From Bacteroidales bacterium UBA4230 (GTDB lineage Bacteria; Bacteroidota; Bacteroidia; Bacteroidales; UBA932): a DNA stretch of 16,804 bases. Position numbers and translations under genes: made by a program. Shown here one piece after another: positions 1 through 7,665 of the stretch. The stretch lies in the NCBI GenBank assembly GCA_002395605.1, contig DGXO01000020.1, forward strand, positions 1 through 16,804, written 5' to 3'. The notes below the pieces were generated by a model. It saw only the letters and a program-made list of their open reading frames with translations. It searched no databases and was not told where the DNA came from. Each line of letters starts with the position of its first letter. Within the stretch, counting starts at the first letter, position 1.

Positions 1-2469
1 CAGTACATGCTCAACAACATCCCCGTAGAGCGCGCAAGCGTTGTGGACAGCTGCCTCATGATCCTGGCCGATTACTCACACTATGTGCTCAACCAGCCCT
101 CCGAGATCGATGCAGAGCGCGGAGTTATCATCGAGGAGCGCCGCCAGCGCCGCAACGCCCAGTGGCGTTCCATGGAGCGCAGCCTCCCCTACTACTTCGG
201 TGAAGGCACCCAGCCTGCCCTGCACACCCTCATCGGCACGCAGGAGCATCTTGAGACCTTTGTTCCGGAATCCCTCAACAGCTTCTACGCAAAGTGGTAT
301 CATCCCGGAAACCAGGCCGTGGTTGTGGTTGGAGACGTTGACGTGGAGCGCACCAAGGCCAAGATCGAGGAAATCTTCGGCGCAATCCCCAAGAAGGAGA
401 ATCCCGCCCCTAAGGGTATTGTGGAAATTGAAAGCCACGCAGTTCCCCGCGTTGGTGTAATCACTGACCCTGAAACCACAAGCCCTTCCGTAGAGCTCAT
501 CTGGCACAGCCCCGCAAGCCCCGAAGCCATCAACGCCACCGTTTACGGACAGGTCAACGACATCATCAAGAGTGTTGTTGCAATGGTAATGCGTGAGCGT
601 TTCCAGGACATCACCTCCAAGCCCGGCTCACCTTATCTTAATGGTGGTTTCTACGTATCAAGCCTTATCTACGAGGACATTGATGCCGTAATGGGAGACG
701 TCACCCTCAGGGAAGACAACATCCTCGGTGGCCTCAAGGACTTCTACACTGAGCTTGTGAGGCTCCAGCGCCACGGTGTCACTGATGCCGAATTCGGCCG
801 CGTGAAAACCGAGTTCCTCTCAATGCTGGAAACCAACGTAAACCGTGCATCTACCCGCAAGAACCCTGAATTCGTCCGCGAAATCCTCCAGAACTTCTTT
901 GACAAGGAGCCCATCATGGAGCCCAAGGACCAGAAGGAACTCACTGAGATGCTCTTCTCCCAGCTCAACGCAGCCGCTGTGAGCCAGGTTGTGGCCCAGC
1001 TCTTCTCCCCGGACAACTTCATCATGATCTACAACGGTCCGGAAAAGGAAGGCATCGCCACCCCTACCGCAGAGGAACTCCTCAAGGTTATCGCCGATGT
1101 CAACGCCTCCGAGGTTGAGCCCCTGGAAGGCGAGGAAATCCCCGAGGCCTTCCTTGATCCCTCAAAGCTCAAGGGTTCGGCCGTAAAGAAAACCGCAACT
1201 TCCATCTACGGTTCCACCAAGTGGACCCTCAAGAACGGCGTGGATGTTTACGTGTATCCCACAGACCTCACCAAGGACCAGATTCTGTTCAACTACTACA
1301 AGGACGGCGGTCTCAGCCTTGTTTCCACAGACGACATCGCTTCCTTTGACGACAACATTTTCGGCCTGTTCCAGGGTAACTCCGGCGTATCATCCTTCTC
1401 CGGTACCATGGTAACCAAGATGCTCACCGGCAAGAACCTTTCCGTAAATCCTTACTTCGACCAACTGGAGCACGGAATCAACGGCCAGAGCACCGTCAAG
1501 GACCTTGAGACAGCCCTCCAGATCCTCTACCTCTATGTAACGGATCCCCGCTTCGACCCCGAAGAATGGCAGAACGGCATCGACCAGATCAACGCCATCC
1601 TCCCCAACCTCGTGAACCAGCCCAACTACAAGCTTCAGTCCGAGCTTTACAAGACCCTTTACGGCGGCAACGCCCGTAAGGCCATGCTCTCCGCTGAAAC
1701 CGTGCAGCGCGCCAGCCTCCAGGTGGTGGAGAAGAACTGGAAGAAGCTCTTCGCAGACGCCGCAGGCGCCAAGTTCGTGATTGTAGGTGACGTGAACCCT
1801 GAGTCCCTGAAGCCGCTTGTAGAGAAATACATCGGCTCGCTGCCTAAGGGAAGGAAAGCCCTGAAATGGGTGGATCCCCGTGAAGACATTGTCACCGGCC
1901 GCGTCCAGAACGTGTTTGAGGTAGACATGCAGACTCCTAAGAGCACCGTTCTCCAGGTTTACAGCGCAGACACCGACTTCTCCTATGAGAAAGACGCCGC
2001 AATGGACGCCATCTCCTATATCATGGACATGCGCTACACGGAAAGTCTCCGTGAAGAGGAAGGCGGCACCTACGGCGCCAGCGCCATGGGCAACCTCACC
2101 CGCCGTCCCAAGCAGCGCGTTGTTTACCAGGTGTACTTCGACTGCAAACCCGCCCTCTGCGACCGTCTCCGTGAACTGGCCATCGAAGGCTTCAAGAAGC
2201 TGGCCGAAGAAGGCCCCACTGACGAAGAACTGGCAGCCGCCAAGCTCAACCTCCAGAAGAACATCCCCGAAAGCCGTCAGCGCAACAACTGGTGGCTCAA
2301 CGGCATTGAGCTTTACATCACCTACGGAGTAGACCGTGACGCCGCCTATGAGGCCGCAGTGAACGCCCTCTCCAAGGAAGCCATCAAGGACCTTGCCAAA
2401 GAAATCCTGTCTCAGGACAACTTCATTGAGCTTGTCATGAAACCCGCCGCCACCGCCGAGGCCGAATAG
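1..2469 (+). CDS. M16-family zinc metalloprotease (insulinase/pitrilysin type), 5' end missing
   Basis: The reading frame is already open at base 1 (codons CAG TAC before the first ATG at 7), so the gene starts upstream and 822 codons are visible. The segment at 112-141 reads E-R-G-V-I-I-E-E. In M16 enzymes the last Glu here (136-138) is the third zinc ligand, lying about 75 residues after HxxEH, so the HxxEH helix must fall left of the window. The stretch around 289-342 (W-Y-H-P-G-N, then V-V-V-V-G-D-V) is the usual end of the first M16 domain. A second two-domain half follows, with R-Y-T-E-S-L-R-E-E-E and a G-G-T-Y-G motif near 2032-2076, typical of the non-catalytic half. Whole proteins of this type are about 930-950 residues and probably act on peptides in the periplasm; the signal peptide is not visible. 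Codon use is strongly biased, as in well-expressed genes. The family is secure, the substrate unknown. Confidence 0.93.
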   Translation, partial: QYMLNNIPVERASVVDSCLMILADYSHYVLNQPSEIDAERGVIIEERRQRRNAQWRSMERSLPYYFGEGTQPALHTLIGTQEHLETFVPESLNSFYAKWYHPGNQAVVVVGDVDVERTKAKIEEIFGAIPKKENPAPKGIVEIESHAVPRVGVITDPETTSPSVELIWHSPASPEAINATVYGQVNDIIKSVVAMVMRERFQDITSKPGSPYLNGGFYVSSLIYEDIDAVMGDVTLREDNILGGLKDFYTELVRLQRHGVTDAEFGRVKTEFLSMLETNVNRASTRKNPEFVREILQNFFDKEPIMEPKDQKELTEMLFSQLNAAAVSQVVAQLFSPDNFIMIYNGPEKEGIATPTAEELLKVIADVNASEVEPLEGEEIPEAFLDPSKLKGSAVKKTATSIYGSTKWTLKNGVDVYVYPTDLTKDQILFNYYKDGGLSLVSTDDIASFDDNIFGLFQGNSGVSSFSGTMVTKMLTGKNLSVNPYFDQLEHGINGQSTVKDLETALQILYLYVTDPRFDPEEWQNGIDQINAILPNLVNQPNYKLQSELYKTLYGGNARKAMLSAETVQRASLQVVEKNWKKLFADAAGAKFVIVGDVNPESLKPLVEKYIGSLPKGRKALKWVDPREDIVTGRVQNVFEVDMQTPKSTVLQVYSADTDFSYEKDAAMDAISYIMDMRYTESLREEEGGTYGASAMGNLTRRPKQRVVYQVYFDCKPALCDRLRELAIEGFKKLAEEGPTDEELAAAKLNLQKNIPESRQRNNWWLNGIELYITYGVDRDAAYEAAVNALSKEAIKDLAKEILSQDNFIELVMKPAATAEAE

Positions 2470-2514
2470 CCCCGTGCGCGTGGAGACAAACTGCTTATTA
2501 GCAGTACATTACGC

Positions 2515-2549
2515 AAAAACGTCTACCAGGATTCGGGTAGGCGTTTTTT
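2515..2549. terminator. Bidirectional intrinsic terminator between the M16 gene and the DUF1573 gene
   Basis: A 12-bp stem (arm 2516-2527, arm 2536-2547, one G-T wobble) encloses a short loop. It is followed by a T-run on the + strand (2544-2549), and on the - strand the A-run at 2515-2519 supplies the T-run. It sits between two convergent genes and can serve both. Confidence 0.85.
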
Positions 2550-2565
2550 CATATATTGCTTATTG

Positions 2566-3729
2566 TCAATCTGTTATCTCCACGGTCACGAACAAGTTCA
2601 CAAGCGGCCGCTGCGGCGAATTGGTTGTAAGGCTTATCATTATCACGTTATCCCCGGCCGGAAGGGATGCCGTGTCAAGTTCAAACAGCAGTTTTCCCTT
2701 TCCGCCGGCTTTGATGTCCGGCAGGCTCACAGCCTTTAGGGCCGGAGAGTCGGAATCGGCCTTATGGATATGGAAAGAGGAGGCTCCGCGGTTTGCAAGG
2801 GGGAATTCGGCCATAAGCTTTGCCCCGGGCTTTACGCTTCCAAGAGTGAGAGTGCTGGTATCAAAGGCGGGTATGGCACCCTTTTCAATGGCGTCCCTGC
2901 TCCAGAGAGCGAAGTTCTCCTGAGTCCAGGCGGCAACCTCCAGGACATCGGAAGCCGCCTCACCGTTAAGGACCGGAGTGGCGGTGTATACGTTGAGTCC
3001 GTAAACGGAAGGGGCCGAAGATACCGTGAACACTATCTGAGCCGTTTTGCCTACAGGAATGGGATTGGGGCTGACGCTCACCGAAAGGTTTGGAGAAACG
3101 TCCTGGAAAGACACCGTGAGCGGCTTTTTCCCAAGGTTTGCCACATTTGCGGTTTCTGTAACAGAGAGCCCCTGCTTGAGGTTTCCGGTTTTGAAACGCC
3201 TTGTCTTAAGCCCAAACTCCCCAATCTTTCCGGGAGAATAGAGCTCTTTCATGGACAGCTTCTTGTCGTGCACCACGCCGCGAAGCCTCAGGACAACCGG
3301 GCGCCTTATGCCGGAGATATACACCGTAAGCGTCTTGTCAAACGCGGTGGGGCCGTCTTCGTTTTTATAAGTGGCCGAAATTGTGGCCGATTTTCCGGGC
3401 TCTATCCTGGATTTAGGGAATTCCACCCCGGTGCAGCCGCAGGATGAAACAACCTCAAAGATGGAAATTGCCTCACTGCCCACATTCTTTAAGGTAAAGC
3501 TGCAGGTGAGCGGACCATCCGACACACTGACGTCTCCAAAGTCGTGTACGGTCTTGTCCCATTCAATCATTGCCTGGGGTTCGGCCTCTACGGGAAGCGC
3601 CCCATCCTCCTCCTCTGGCATGGAAACTGCAGAGACAAACGCGGCTTCAGTATTTGAGGCCGAAGACCTGCCGGACCCGCAGGTGGAAAGGGCCAGGGCG
3701 GAAAATATTGCGACAAACGTTATTTTCAT
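2566..3729 (-). CDS. DUF1573-domain lipoprotein with three Ig-like domains
   Basis: The 387-residue product begins M-K-I-T-F and has a short hydrophobic signal peptide ending in the lipobox L-S-T-C, with the lipidated Cys at 17. It is therefore probably membrane-anchored. Residues about 53-145 form a DUF1573 domain: F-G-D-V near 64-67, the diagnostic S-S-C-G-C-T near 95-100, then E-P-G-K-S. Two further Ig/ASPM-SPD-2-Hydin-like beta domains follow, at about 180-265 and 285-387. I chose the Met at 3729 rather than the upstream in-frame Met at 3765 because the signal peptide fits and because the candidate -7 promoter box (3763-3770) would otherwise lie inside the gene. DUF1573 lipoproteins are common in Bacteroidota, but their role is not established. 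The gene is convergent with the M16 gene and divergent from the ferredoxin gene. Family assignment is good, function unknown. Confidence 0.85.
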   Translation of the reverse strand: MKITFVAIFSALALSTCGSGRSSASNTEAAFVSAVSMPEEEDGALPVEAEPQAMIEWDKTVHDFGDVSVSDGPLTCSFTLKNVGSEAISIFEVVSSCGCTGVEFPKSRIEPGKSATISATYKNEDGPTAFDKTLTVYISGIRRPVVLRLRGVVHDKKLSMKELYSPGKIGEFGLKTRRFKTGNLKQGLSVTETANVANLGKKPLTVSFQDVSPNLSVSVSPNPIPVGKTAQIVFTVSSAPSVYGLNVYTATPVLNGEAASDVLEVAAWTQENFALWSRDAIEKGAIPAFDTSTLTLGSVKPGAKLMAEFPLANRGASSFHIHKADSDSPALKAVSLPDIKAGGKGKLLFELDTASLPAGDNVIMISLTTNSPQRPLVNLFVTVEITD

Positions 3730-3762
3730 ATTCACAAAGTTAACAACAACTGTTTTCAAAAT

Positions 3763-3770
3763 CAAATTTA
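3763..3770 (-). promoter_or_regulatory. Candidate -7 promoter box for the DUF1573 lipoprotein
   Basis: On the minus strand this reads TAAATTTG, a full match to the Bacteroidota -7 consensus TAnnTTTG. It would place the transcription start about 27 nt upstream of the chosen ATG at 3729. A second match (TAACTTTG, 3735-3742) is too close to the ATG unless the message is leaderless. No convincing -33 box is seen. Confidence 0.5.
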
Positions 3771-3775
3771 ATGCC

Positions 3776-3783
3776 TACCTTTG
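3776..3783 (+). promoter_or_regulatory. Candidate -7 promoter box for the ferredoxin gene
   Basis: TACCTTTG matches TAnnTTTG exactly. It lies 39 nt before the ferredoxin ATG, which leaves an A-rich leader of about 33 nt. It is only 5 bp from the opposing box of the DUF1573 gene, so the two promoters overlap. The -33 region (around 3751-3756) is weak. Confidence 0.55.
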
Positions 3784-3822
3784 CCCTCACGAAAATAATT
3801 ACCTACAAATAACAACAAAAAC

Positions 3823-3996
3823 ATGGCAAGAAAAATCAATCCCGAAATTTGCGTATCCTGCGGCTCCTGCGCAGAGGTATGCCCCGTAGGCGCCATCACC
3901 GCCGGTGAGGCCGCTTACCAGATTAACGCTGACGAATGCATCGACTGCGGCGCCTGCGAAGGCACCTGCCCCAACGAAGCCATCTCAGAGGCCTAA
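3823..3996 (+). CDS. Small 2[4Fe-4S] bacterial ferredoxin
   Basis: This 57-residue protein has two complete cluster motifs. The first is C10-x2-C13-x2-C16-x3-C20-P and the second C39-x2-C42-x2-C45-x3-C49-P. That is the classical clostridial-type dicluster ferredoxin, a soluble low-potential electron carrier, for example for pyruvate:ferredoxin oxidoreductase or hydrogenase in anaerobes. Its length is normal for the family, so nothing is missing. The start ATG follows an A-rich leader without a Shine-Dalgarno sequence, as is usual in Bacteroidota. The gene is monocistronic: a -7 box lies upstream and a terminator follows 21 nt after the stop. The partner enzymes are not in the window. Confidence 0.95.
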   Translation: MARKINPEICVSCGSCAEVCPVGAITAGEAAYQINADECIDCGACEGTCPNEAISEA

Positions 3997-4017
3997 TCAA
4001 AGCTTAACAGCAAAAAA

Positions 4018-4050
4018 AGAGAGTGACCGCAAAGGCCACTCTCTATTTTT
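4018..4050. terminator. Bidirectional intrinsic terminator after the ferredoxin gene
   Basis: A perfect 8-bp outer stem, AGAGAGTG (4018-4025) with CACTCTCT (4037-4044), is followed by T5 at 4046-4050. On the opposite strand the A-run at 4012-4018 gives a T7 tail, so it can also end the convergent lipoprotein gene at 4066. Confidence 0.88.
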
Positions 4051-4065
4051 GTATACTCCTGAAGC

Positions 4066-5007
4066 TTACTTTTTGAACTTCATCCTCAGTGACGATGTCT
4101 TGTCAAGGCCGTCCTTCACAGTAATCAGGAACTCATAGGTAATACCGCTTGATTCCTCGCTCTTGGCATAGATGAGAAGGTTTGACAGGAGCTCGGAGAA
4201 GTTAAGGACTGCTTCTTTCTGGTCCAGAGGATTGGTGCTCCAAAGCTTGATATTGGTGTTGTTTTCCTCATTCAGGACATTGATGCTGCCGTCTTCTTCC
4301 TTAGTTGCACGGACATTCAGCCACTGGTTGAAACCGGCGGACTCGCTGGAGACAAGAAGTGAAACCGACTTGATAAGTGCGGGAGCGGTTACCGTTACGG
4401 TTGCGTAATCCTTGTAATTGTCCAGGGGAACCACTGTAGTGGAAACAGTATTTGCCCAGTCGAAGGCAGGAGCGGCCGTAAAGTGGAATTTTACAGTCTG
4501 GTTAAGGGCGTTGCCTGCGGCATCCGACACATTGATTTCAAATGACACGTTGGTGTCGTTCTCAATGTCCTGGCTGTTCGTGAGAATCTCAAGGAGCTTG
4601 AGGAAATTGAGATTGAGGGTGCCTGTATTGCCGCGAAGTGCGGTGCCTGCGCTGGTGCAGATCTTTTTATCCACGAAATTGGAGGCCACCGTTGCGTCGT
4701 CGATGACGTCGAAGACAACATTGCTGCTTGTGCGATTCTGGGAAACGCCGATATAGGTTTTGGCAAAGACATTCACGTAATCCGGGTTGGTGGCCGCAGA
4801 CTTGATGGTAAGGACGTCAAGGCCTTCCGGGGCCGAAACAGTGATGACGGCATCCATGGTGGGCATGTATTCCGCGGTAAACGTAGGATATGCCTCCCAG
4901 GTAATGGATGGCTTCTTGGAAGGCTCTTCCGGGGTGGTGGACTGATTATTCTTTGCACATGAGAACGCTGCGAAGAGGGCAGCTGCAAAAAGCAAATACT
5001 TTTTCAT
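4066..5007 (-). CDS. Two-repeat surface or periplasmic lipoprotein, function unknown
   Basis: This 313-residue product has a lipoprotein signal peptide (K-K, a hydrophobic stretch, then F-S-C with Cys 17). A low-complexity N/T/E/P/K linker follows. The mature part seems to consist of two similar beta-rich units. Residues about 35-176 contain I-T-V-S-A-P and a C-terminal V-S-F-E-I-N-V-S-D-A-A-G. Residues about 182-312 contain V-T-V-T-A-P and Y-E-F-L-I-T-V-K-D-G. Each unit also carries an L-N-F/L-L segment about 25 residues before its last strands. I do not recognise a named family; the pattern fits Ig-like repeats of Bacteroidales lipoproteins. A purine-rich AAGGAGA precedes the ATG by only about one base, too close for a normal Shine-Dalgarno. 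The gene is transcribed alone, divergently from parE. Confidence 0.8.
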   Translation of the reverse strand: MKKYLLFAAALFAAFSCAKNNQSTTPEEPSKKPSITWEAYPTFTAEYMPTMDAVITVSAPEGLDVLTIKSAATNPDYVNVFAKTYIGVSQNRTSSNVVFDVIDDATVASNFVDKKICTSAGTALRGNTGTLNLNFLKLLEILTNSQDIENDTNVSFEINVSDAAGNALNQTVKFHFTAAPAFDWANTVSTTVVPLDNYKDYATVTVTAPALIKSVSLLVSSESAGFNQWLNVRATKEEDGSINVLNEENNTNIKLWSTNPLDQKEAVLNFSELLSNLLIYAKSEESSGITYEFLITVKDGLDKTSSLRMKFKK

Positions 5008-5041
5008 ATCTCCTTGTTTTTAAAATTCTTGCAAAAACATG

Positions 5042-5072
5042 CAAATATAGTAATTATCTACCAAATAGCAAA
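5042..5072 (-). promoter_or_regulatory. Promoter of the two-repeat lipoprotein (-33 and -7 boxes)
   Basis: On the minus strand a TTTG box (5069-5072) is separated by exactly 19 bp from TATATTTG (5042-5049). This is a complete Bacteroidota housekeeping promoter of the TTTG-N19-TAnnTTTG type. The predicted transcription start is about 5036, some 28 nt before the start codon at 5007. Confidence 0.75.
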
Positions 5073-5074
5073 GA

Positions 5075-5105
5075 TTGGTTTTCCGCCCAAAAAAGCGTAT
5101 CTTTG
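5075..5105 (+). promoter_or_regulatory. Promoter of parE (-33 and -7 boxes)
   Basis: TTGG (5075-5078), 19 bp of spacer, then TATCTTTG (5098-5105) match the Bacteroidota promoter pattern. The predicted start near 5111-5113 lies just upstream of the ATG at 5125 and supports that ATG over an in-frame one at 5014. The -33 box is two bases from the -33 box of the opposing promoter. Confidence 0.72.
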
Positions 5106-5124
5106 CATAATTGAGACATTCAGA

Positions 5125-7038
5125 ATGGCAGAGGTACTTTCAAACAACTCCTACAACGACGATTCCATCCAAACCCTGGAATGGAATCAGCATATCCGCC
5201 GCCGCGCCGGCATGTATATCGGCCGCCTTGGAAACGGAGACCGCCAGGGAGACGGCATCTACGTGCTCCTGAAGGAAATCGTGGACAACTCCATAGACGA
5301 ATTCTCCATGGGCTTCGGCAAGCGCATAGACATCACCATAGAGGAAGACCGCGTGGTTTCCGTGCGTGACTTCGGCCGCGGCATCCCACTTAACAAGGTG
5401 GTGGACGCTACTTCAAAGCTCAACACCGGCGGTAAGTTCGACGACACCAACTTCAAGAAGTCAGTGGGCATGAACGGCGTTGGCACCAAGGCCGTAAACG
5501 CCATGTCCATAGACTTTTACGTGGCCTCCTACCGTGACGGCCAGTGCTCCTACGCCAAGTTCAGCCGCGGAGAACTGCTGGAAAGCGCCATCGTGCCTTC
5601 CAATGAAAAGAACGGCACCTACATCCGCTTCACCCCGGACCAGGAGATGTTCGGGGACTTCAGCTTCCACATGGAGTTTGTGGAAAGCATGGTCAAAAAC
5701 TACTCCTACCTCAAGAAAGGCCTCACCCTCAATCTCAACGGAGTAGCCTACAAAAGCGAAAACGGCCTCCTGGACCTTGTCACGGAAAACATGAGCGAGA
5801 CTCCCCTCTACCCCCTCATCCACCTTGAAGGAGAGGACATAGAGATAGTGCTCACCCACGGCAACAGCTACGGAGAGAACATCTCCAGCTTCGTGAACGG
5901 CCAGAACACCCGTGACGGTGGTACCCACCTTGCCGCATACCGTGAAGCCATTGCCAAAACCGTTAAGGACTTCTTCAAGAAGGACTACAAACCCGAAGAC
6001 ATCCGCCAGGGCATAGTGGGCGCCATCTCCATCCAGATCCAGGAGCCCATCTTTGAAGGCCAGACCAAGACCAAGCTCGGCAGCACCTATATGTGGGAAA
6101 AGCAGGTGAAGGGCCCGGACGGCGCTTCCTCCACAGACCGCGGCCCCACCATCCGTACCTTCGTCAACGACTTCGTGGCCAAGAACCTCAACGACTATCT
6201 CCACATGCACATGGAAATAGTCCCCACCATTGAGGACAAGATAAAGGCCTCCCAGGCCGAACGCGAAGAAATAGCCGGCGTCCAGAAAAAGACCCGTGAA
6301 AGGGCAAAGAAAACCGCCGTCTACAACCGCAAGCTCCGCGACTGCCGCTTCCACTACTGCGACAAAGTGGCCAAGGGCAAGGAAGACCTCAGGGAAAAAA
6401 CCTCCATCTTCATCACGGAGGGTGACTCCGCATCCGGAACCATCACAAAGGTGCGTGACGCCAACACCCAGGCCGTGTTCTCCCTCAGGGGCAAGCCCAT
6501 CAACTGCTTCAAGGAAAGCCGCAAGAAAGTGGCCGAAAACGAGGAACTCAACCTCCTCATAGCCGCCCTTGACGTGGAGGAGGACCTCGACAACCTCCGC
6601 TACAACAACATAATAGTGGCAACGGATGCCGATGACGACGGCATGCACATCCGCATGCTGGTCCTCACCTTCCTCATGAAATACTACCCGGACCTTATCC
6701 GCCGCGGCCACGTGTACATCCTCCAGACTCCCCTTTTCCGCGTAAACAACAAGAAAGACAGGGTTTACTGCTACACCCCCGAAGAAAGGGACGCAGCTGC
6801 AAAGAAACTGAAATCCGGCGTGGAAATCACCCGATTCAAGGGCCTTGGAGAAATCTCCTCCCACGAATTCGCGGATTTCATTGGGGAGAACATGCGCCTG
6901 GATACCGTAAAGCTGGCCGATGAAGAGTCCATCCAGGACATCATGGAGTTCTACATGGGCGTAAACACCTATGAGCGCCAGCACTTCATCATGGACAACC
7001 TCCGCAGTGAAAAAGAACTCGAAGACGTAAACATCTAA
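5125..7038 (+). CDS. parE: DNA topoisomerase IV subunit B (type IIA topoisomerase ATPase/TOPRIM subunit)
   Basis: This 637-residue cytoplasmic protein is the ATPase subunit that, with ParC, decatenates and relaxes DNA. The GHKL ATPase fold is clear: E51 in K-E-I-V-D-N-S-I-D-E (catalytic base, with N55 binding Mg), D82-F-G-R-G-I-P, and the glycine-rich lid V-G-M-N-G-V-G-T near 114-121. The transducer domain follows. The TOPRIM domain has E432-G-D-S-A-S-G and the metal-binding D501-A-D-D-D-G, and F-K-G-L-G-E-I sits near 572-578. Length and lack of a long insert favour ParE over GyrB, although the two are close paralogues. I chose the ATG at 5125 because an in-frame ATG at 5014 lies upstream of the promoter and encodes a non-conserved leader. 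No parC is adjacent here; an acyltransferase gene follows after 3 nt. Confidence 0.9.
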   Translation: MAEVLSNNSYNDDSIQTLEWNQHIRRRAGMYIGRLGNGDRQGDGIYVLLKEIVDNSIDEFSMGFGKRIDITIEEDRVVSVRDFGRGIPLNKVVDATSKLNTGGKFDDTNFKKSVGMNGVGTKAVNAMSIDFYVASYRDGQCSYAKFSRGELLESAIVPSNEKNGTYIRFTPDQEMFGDFSFHMEFVESMVKNYSYLKKGLTLNLNGVAYKSENGLLDLVTENMSETPLYPLIHLEGEDIEIVLTHGNSYGENISSFVNGQNTRDGGTHLAAYREAIAKTVKDFFKKDYKPEDIRQGIVGAISIQIQEPIFEGQTKTKLGSTYMWEKQVKGPDGASSTDRGPTIRTFVNDFVAKNLNDYLHMHMEIVPTIEDKIKASQAEREEIAGVQKKTRERAKKTAVYNRKLRDCRFHYCDKVAKGKEDLREKTSIFITEGDSASGTITKVRDANTQAVFSLRGKPINCFKESRKKVAENEELNLLIAALDVEEDLDNLRYNNIIVATDADDDGMHIRMLVLTFLMKYYPDLIRRGHVYILQTPLFRVNNKKDRVYCYTPEERDAAAKKLKSGVEITRFKGLGEISSHEFADFIGENMRLDTVKLADEESIQDIMEFYMGVNTYERQHFIMDNLRSEKELEDVNI

Positions 7039-7041
7039 ACT

Positions 7042-7641
7042 ATGGGAAAGAAAAAAATAAAGATAAAGACAAAGGTGAGCCCCCGCTGGGCACGTTTCTG
7101 CGGGTGGCTCCTAAGGAAAATGGGCTGGGAAAGCATAGGCGGCCCCATGAAAGAGCCTAAGGCAATAGTGCTGGGCGTCCCCCATACTACCGTGTGGGAC
7201 TTCCTTGTGAGCTATCTCTTCTATACCCAGTATGGGAAAGTGGCTCACATAATGGTAAAGAAGAGTTTCTTCTTCTGGCCCATGGGCGCTATCCTAAGGG
7301 CCTGCGGCGCCGTTCCCACAGACCTTTCCAGCCCTGCCACCACCGTCAAGAGCCTTATAGATGTAATGGAAGGCGTGGATGAATTCCACCTTGCCCTTGC
7401 ACCGGAAGGCTCCCGCTCACTTGTAAAACGCTGGAAAAGCGGATACCATCTCATTGCCAAGGAAACCGGAGCCACGGTATACCTTGGATACTACGACTGG
7501 GGCCGCAAGAAAATTTCCGTAGGAGAGCCCTTTGAAATCACAGATGACCCTAAAGCCGACATGCAGCGTATCTACGACCACTATCGGCCTATGGGAATCC
7601 AGGGCTTCCACAAGGATCAGTTTGCTGTCCCTGATAAATAA
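7042..7641 (+). CDS. PlsC-like lysophospholipid acyltransferase
   Basis: This 199-residue protein has the two key motifs of the glycerolipid acyltransferase family. H48-T-T-V-W-D53 is the catalytic HX4D, and A-P-E-G-S-R-S at 120-126 binds the phosphate or glycerol backbone. A basic N-terminus (M-G-K-K-K-I-K-I-K) and hydrophobic patches suggest peripheral membrane binding. Family members move an acyl chain from acyl-ACP or acyl-CoA to a lysophospholipid or another hydroxyl. The protein is shorter than typical PlsC (about 240) and closest in style to the compact PlsC-like proteins of Bacteroidota, so the acceptor need not be 1-acylglycerol-3-phosphate. The gene begins 3 nt after the parE stop and is probably read through from it. 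The next gene is an acyl-CoA ligase, 24 nt away. Confidence 0.82.
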   Translation: MGKKKIKIKTKVSPRWARFCGWLLRKMGWESIGGPMKEPKAIVLGVPHTTVWDFLVSYLFYTQYGKVAHIMVKKSFFFWPMGAILRACGAVPTDLSSPATTVKSLIDVMEGVDEFHLALAPEGSRSLVKRWKSGYHLIAKETGATVYLGYYDWGRKKISVGEPFEITDDPKADMQRIYDHYRPMGIQGFHKDQFAVPDK

Positions 7642-7665
7642 ACCCAAACCAAACCTGAACCAAAA

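Noticed and set aside
5014..5124. Upstream ATG for parE
   Set aside because: It lies before the predicted promoter and transcription start, and would add a non-conserved 37-residue leader.
5461..6984. A long open frame (about 507 codons) on the minus strand, opposite parE
   Set aside because: Its open state follows from the strong codon bias of parE on the other strand. The predicted protein is V/G/H/E-rich, without domains, and parE is unmistakable.
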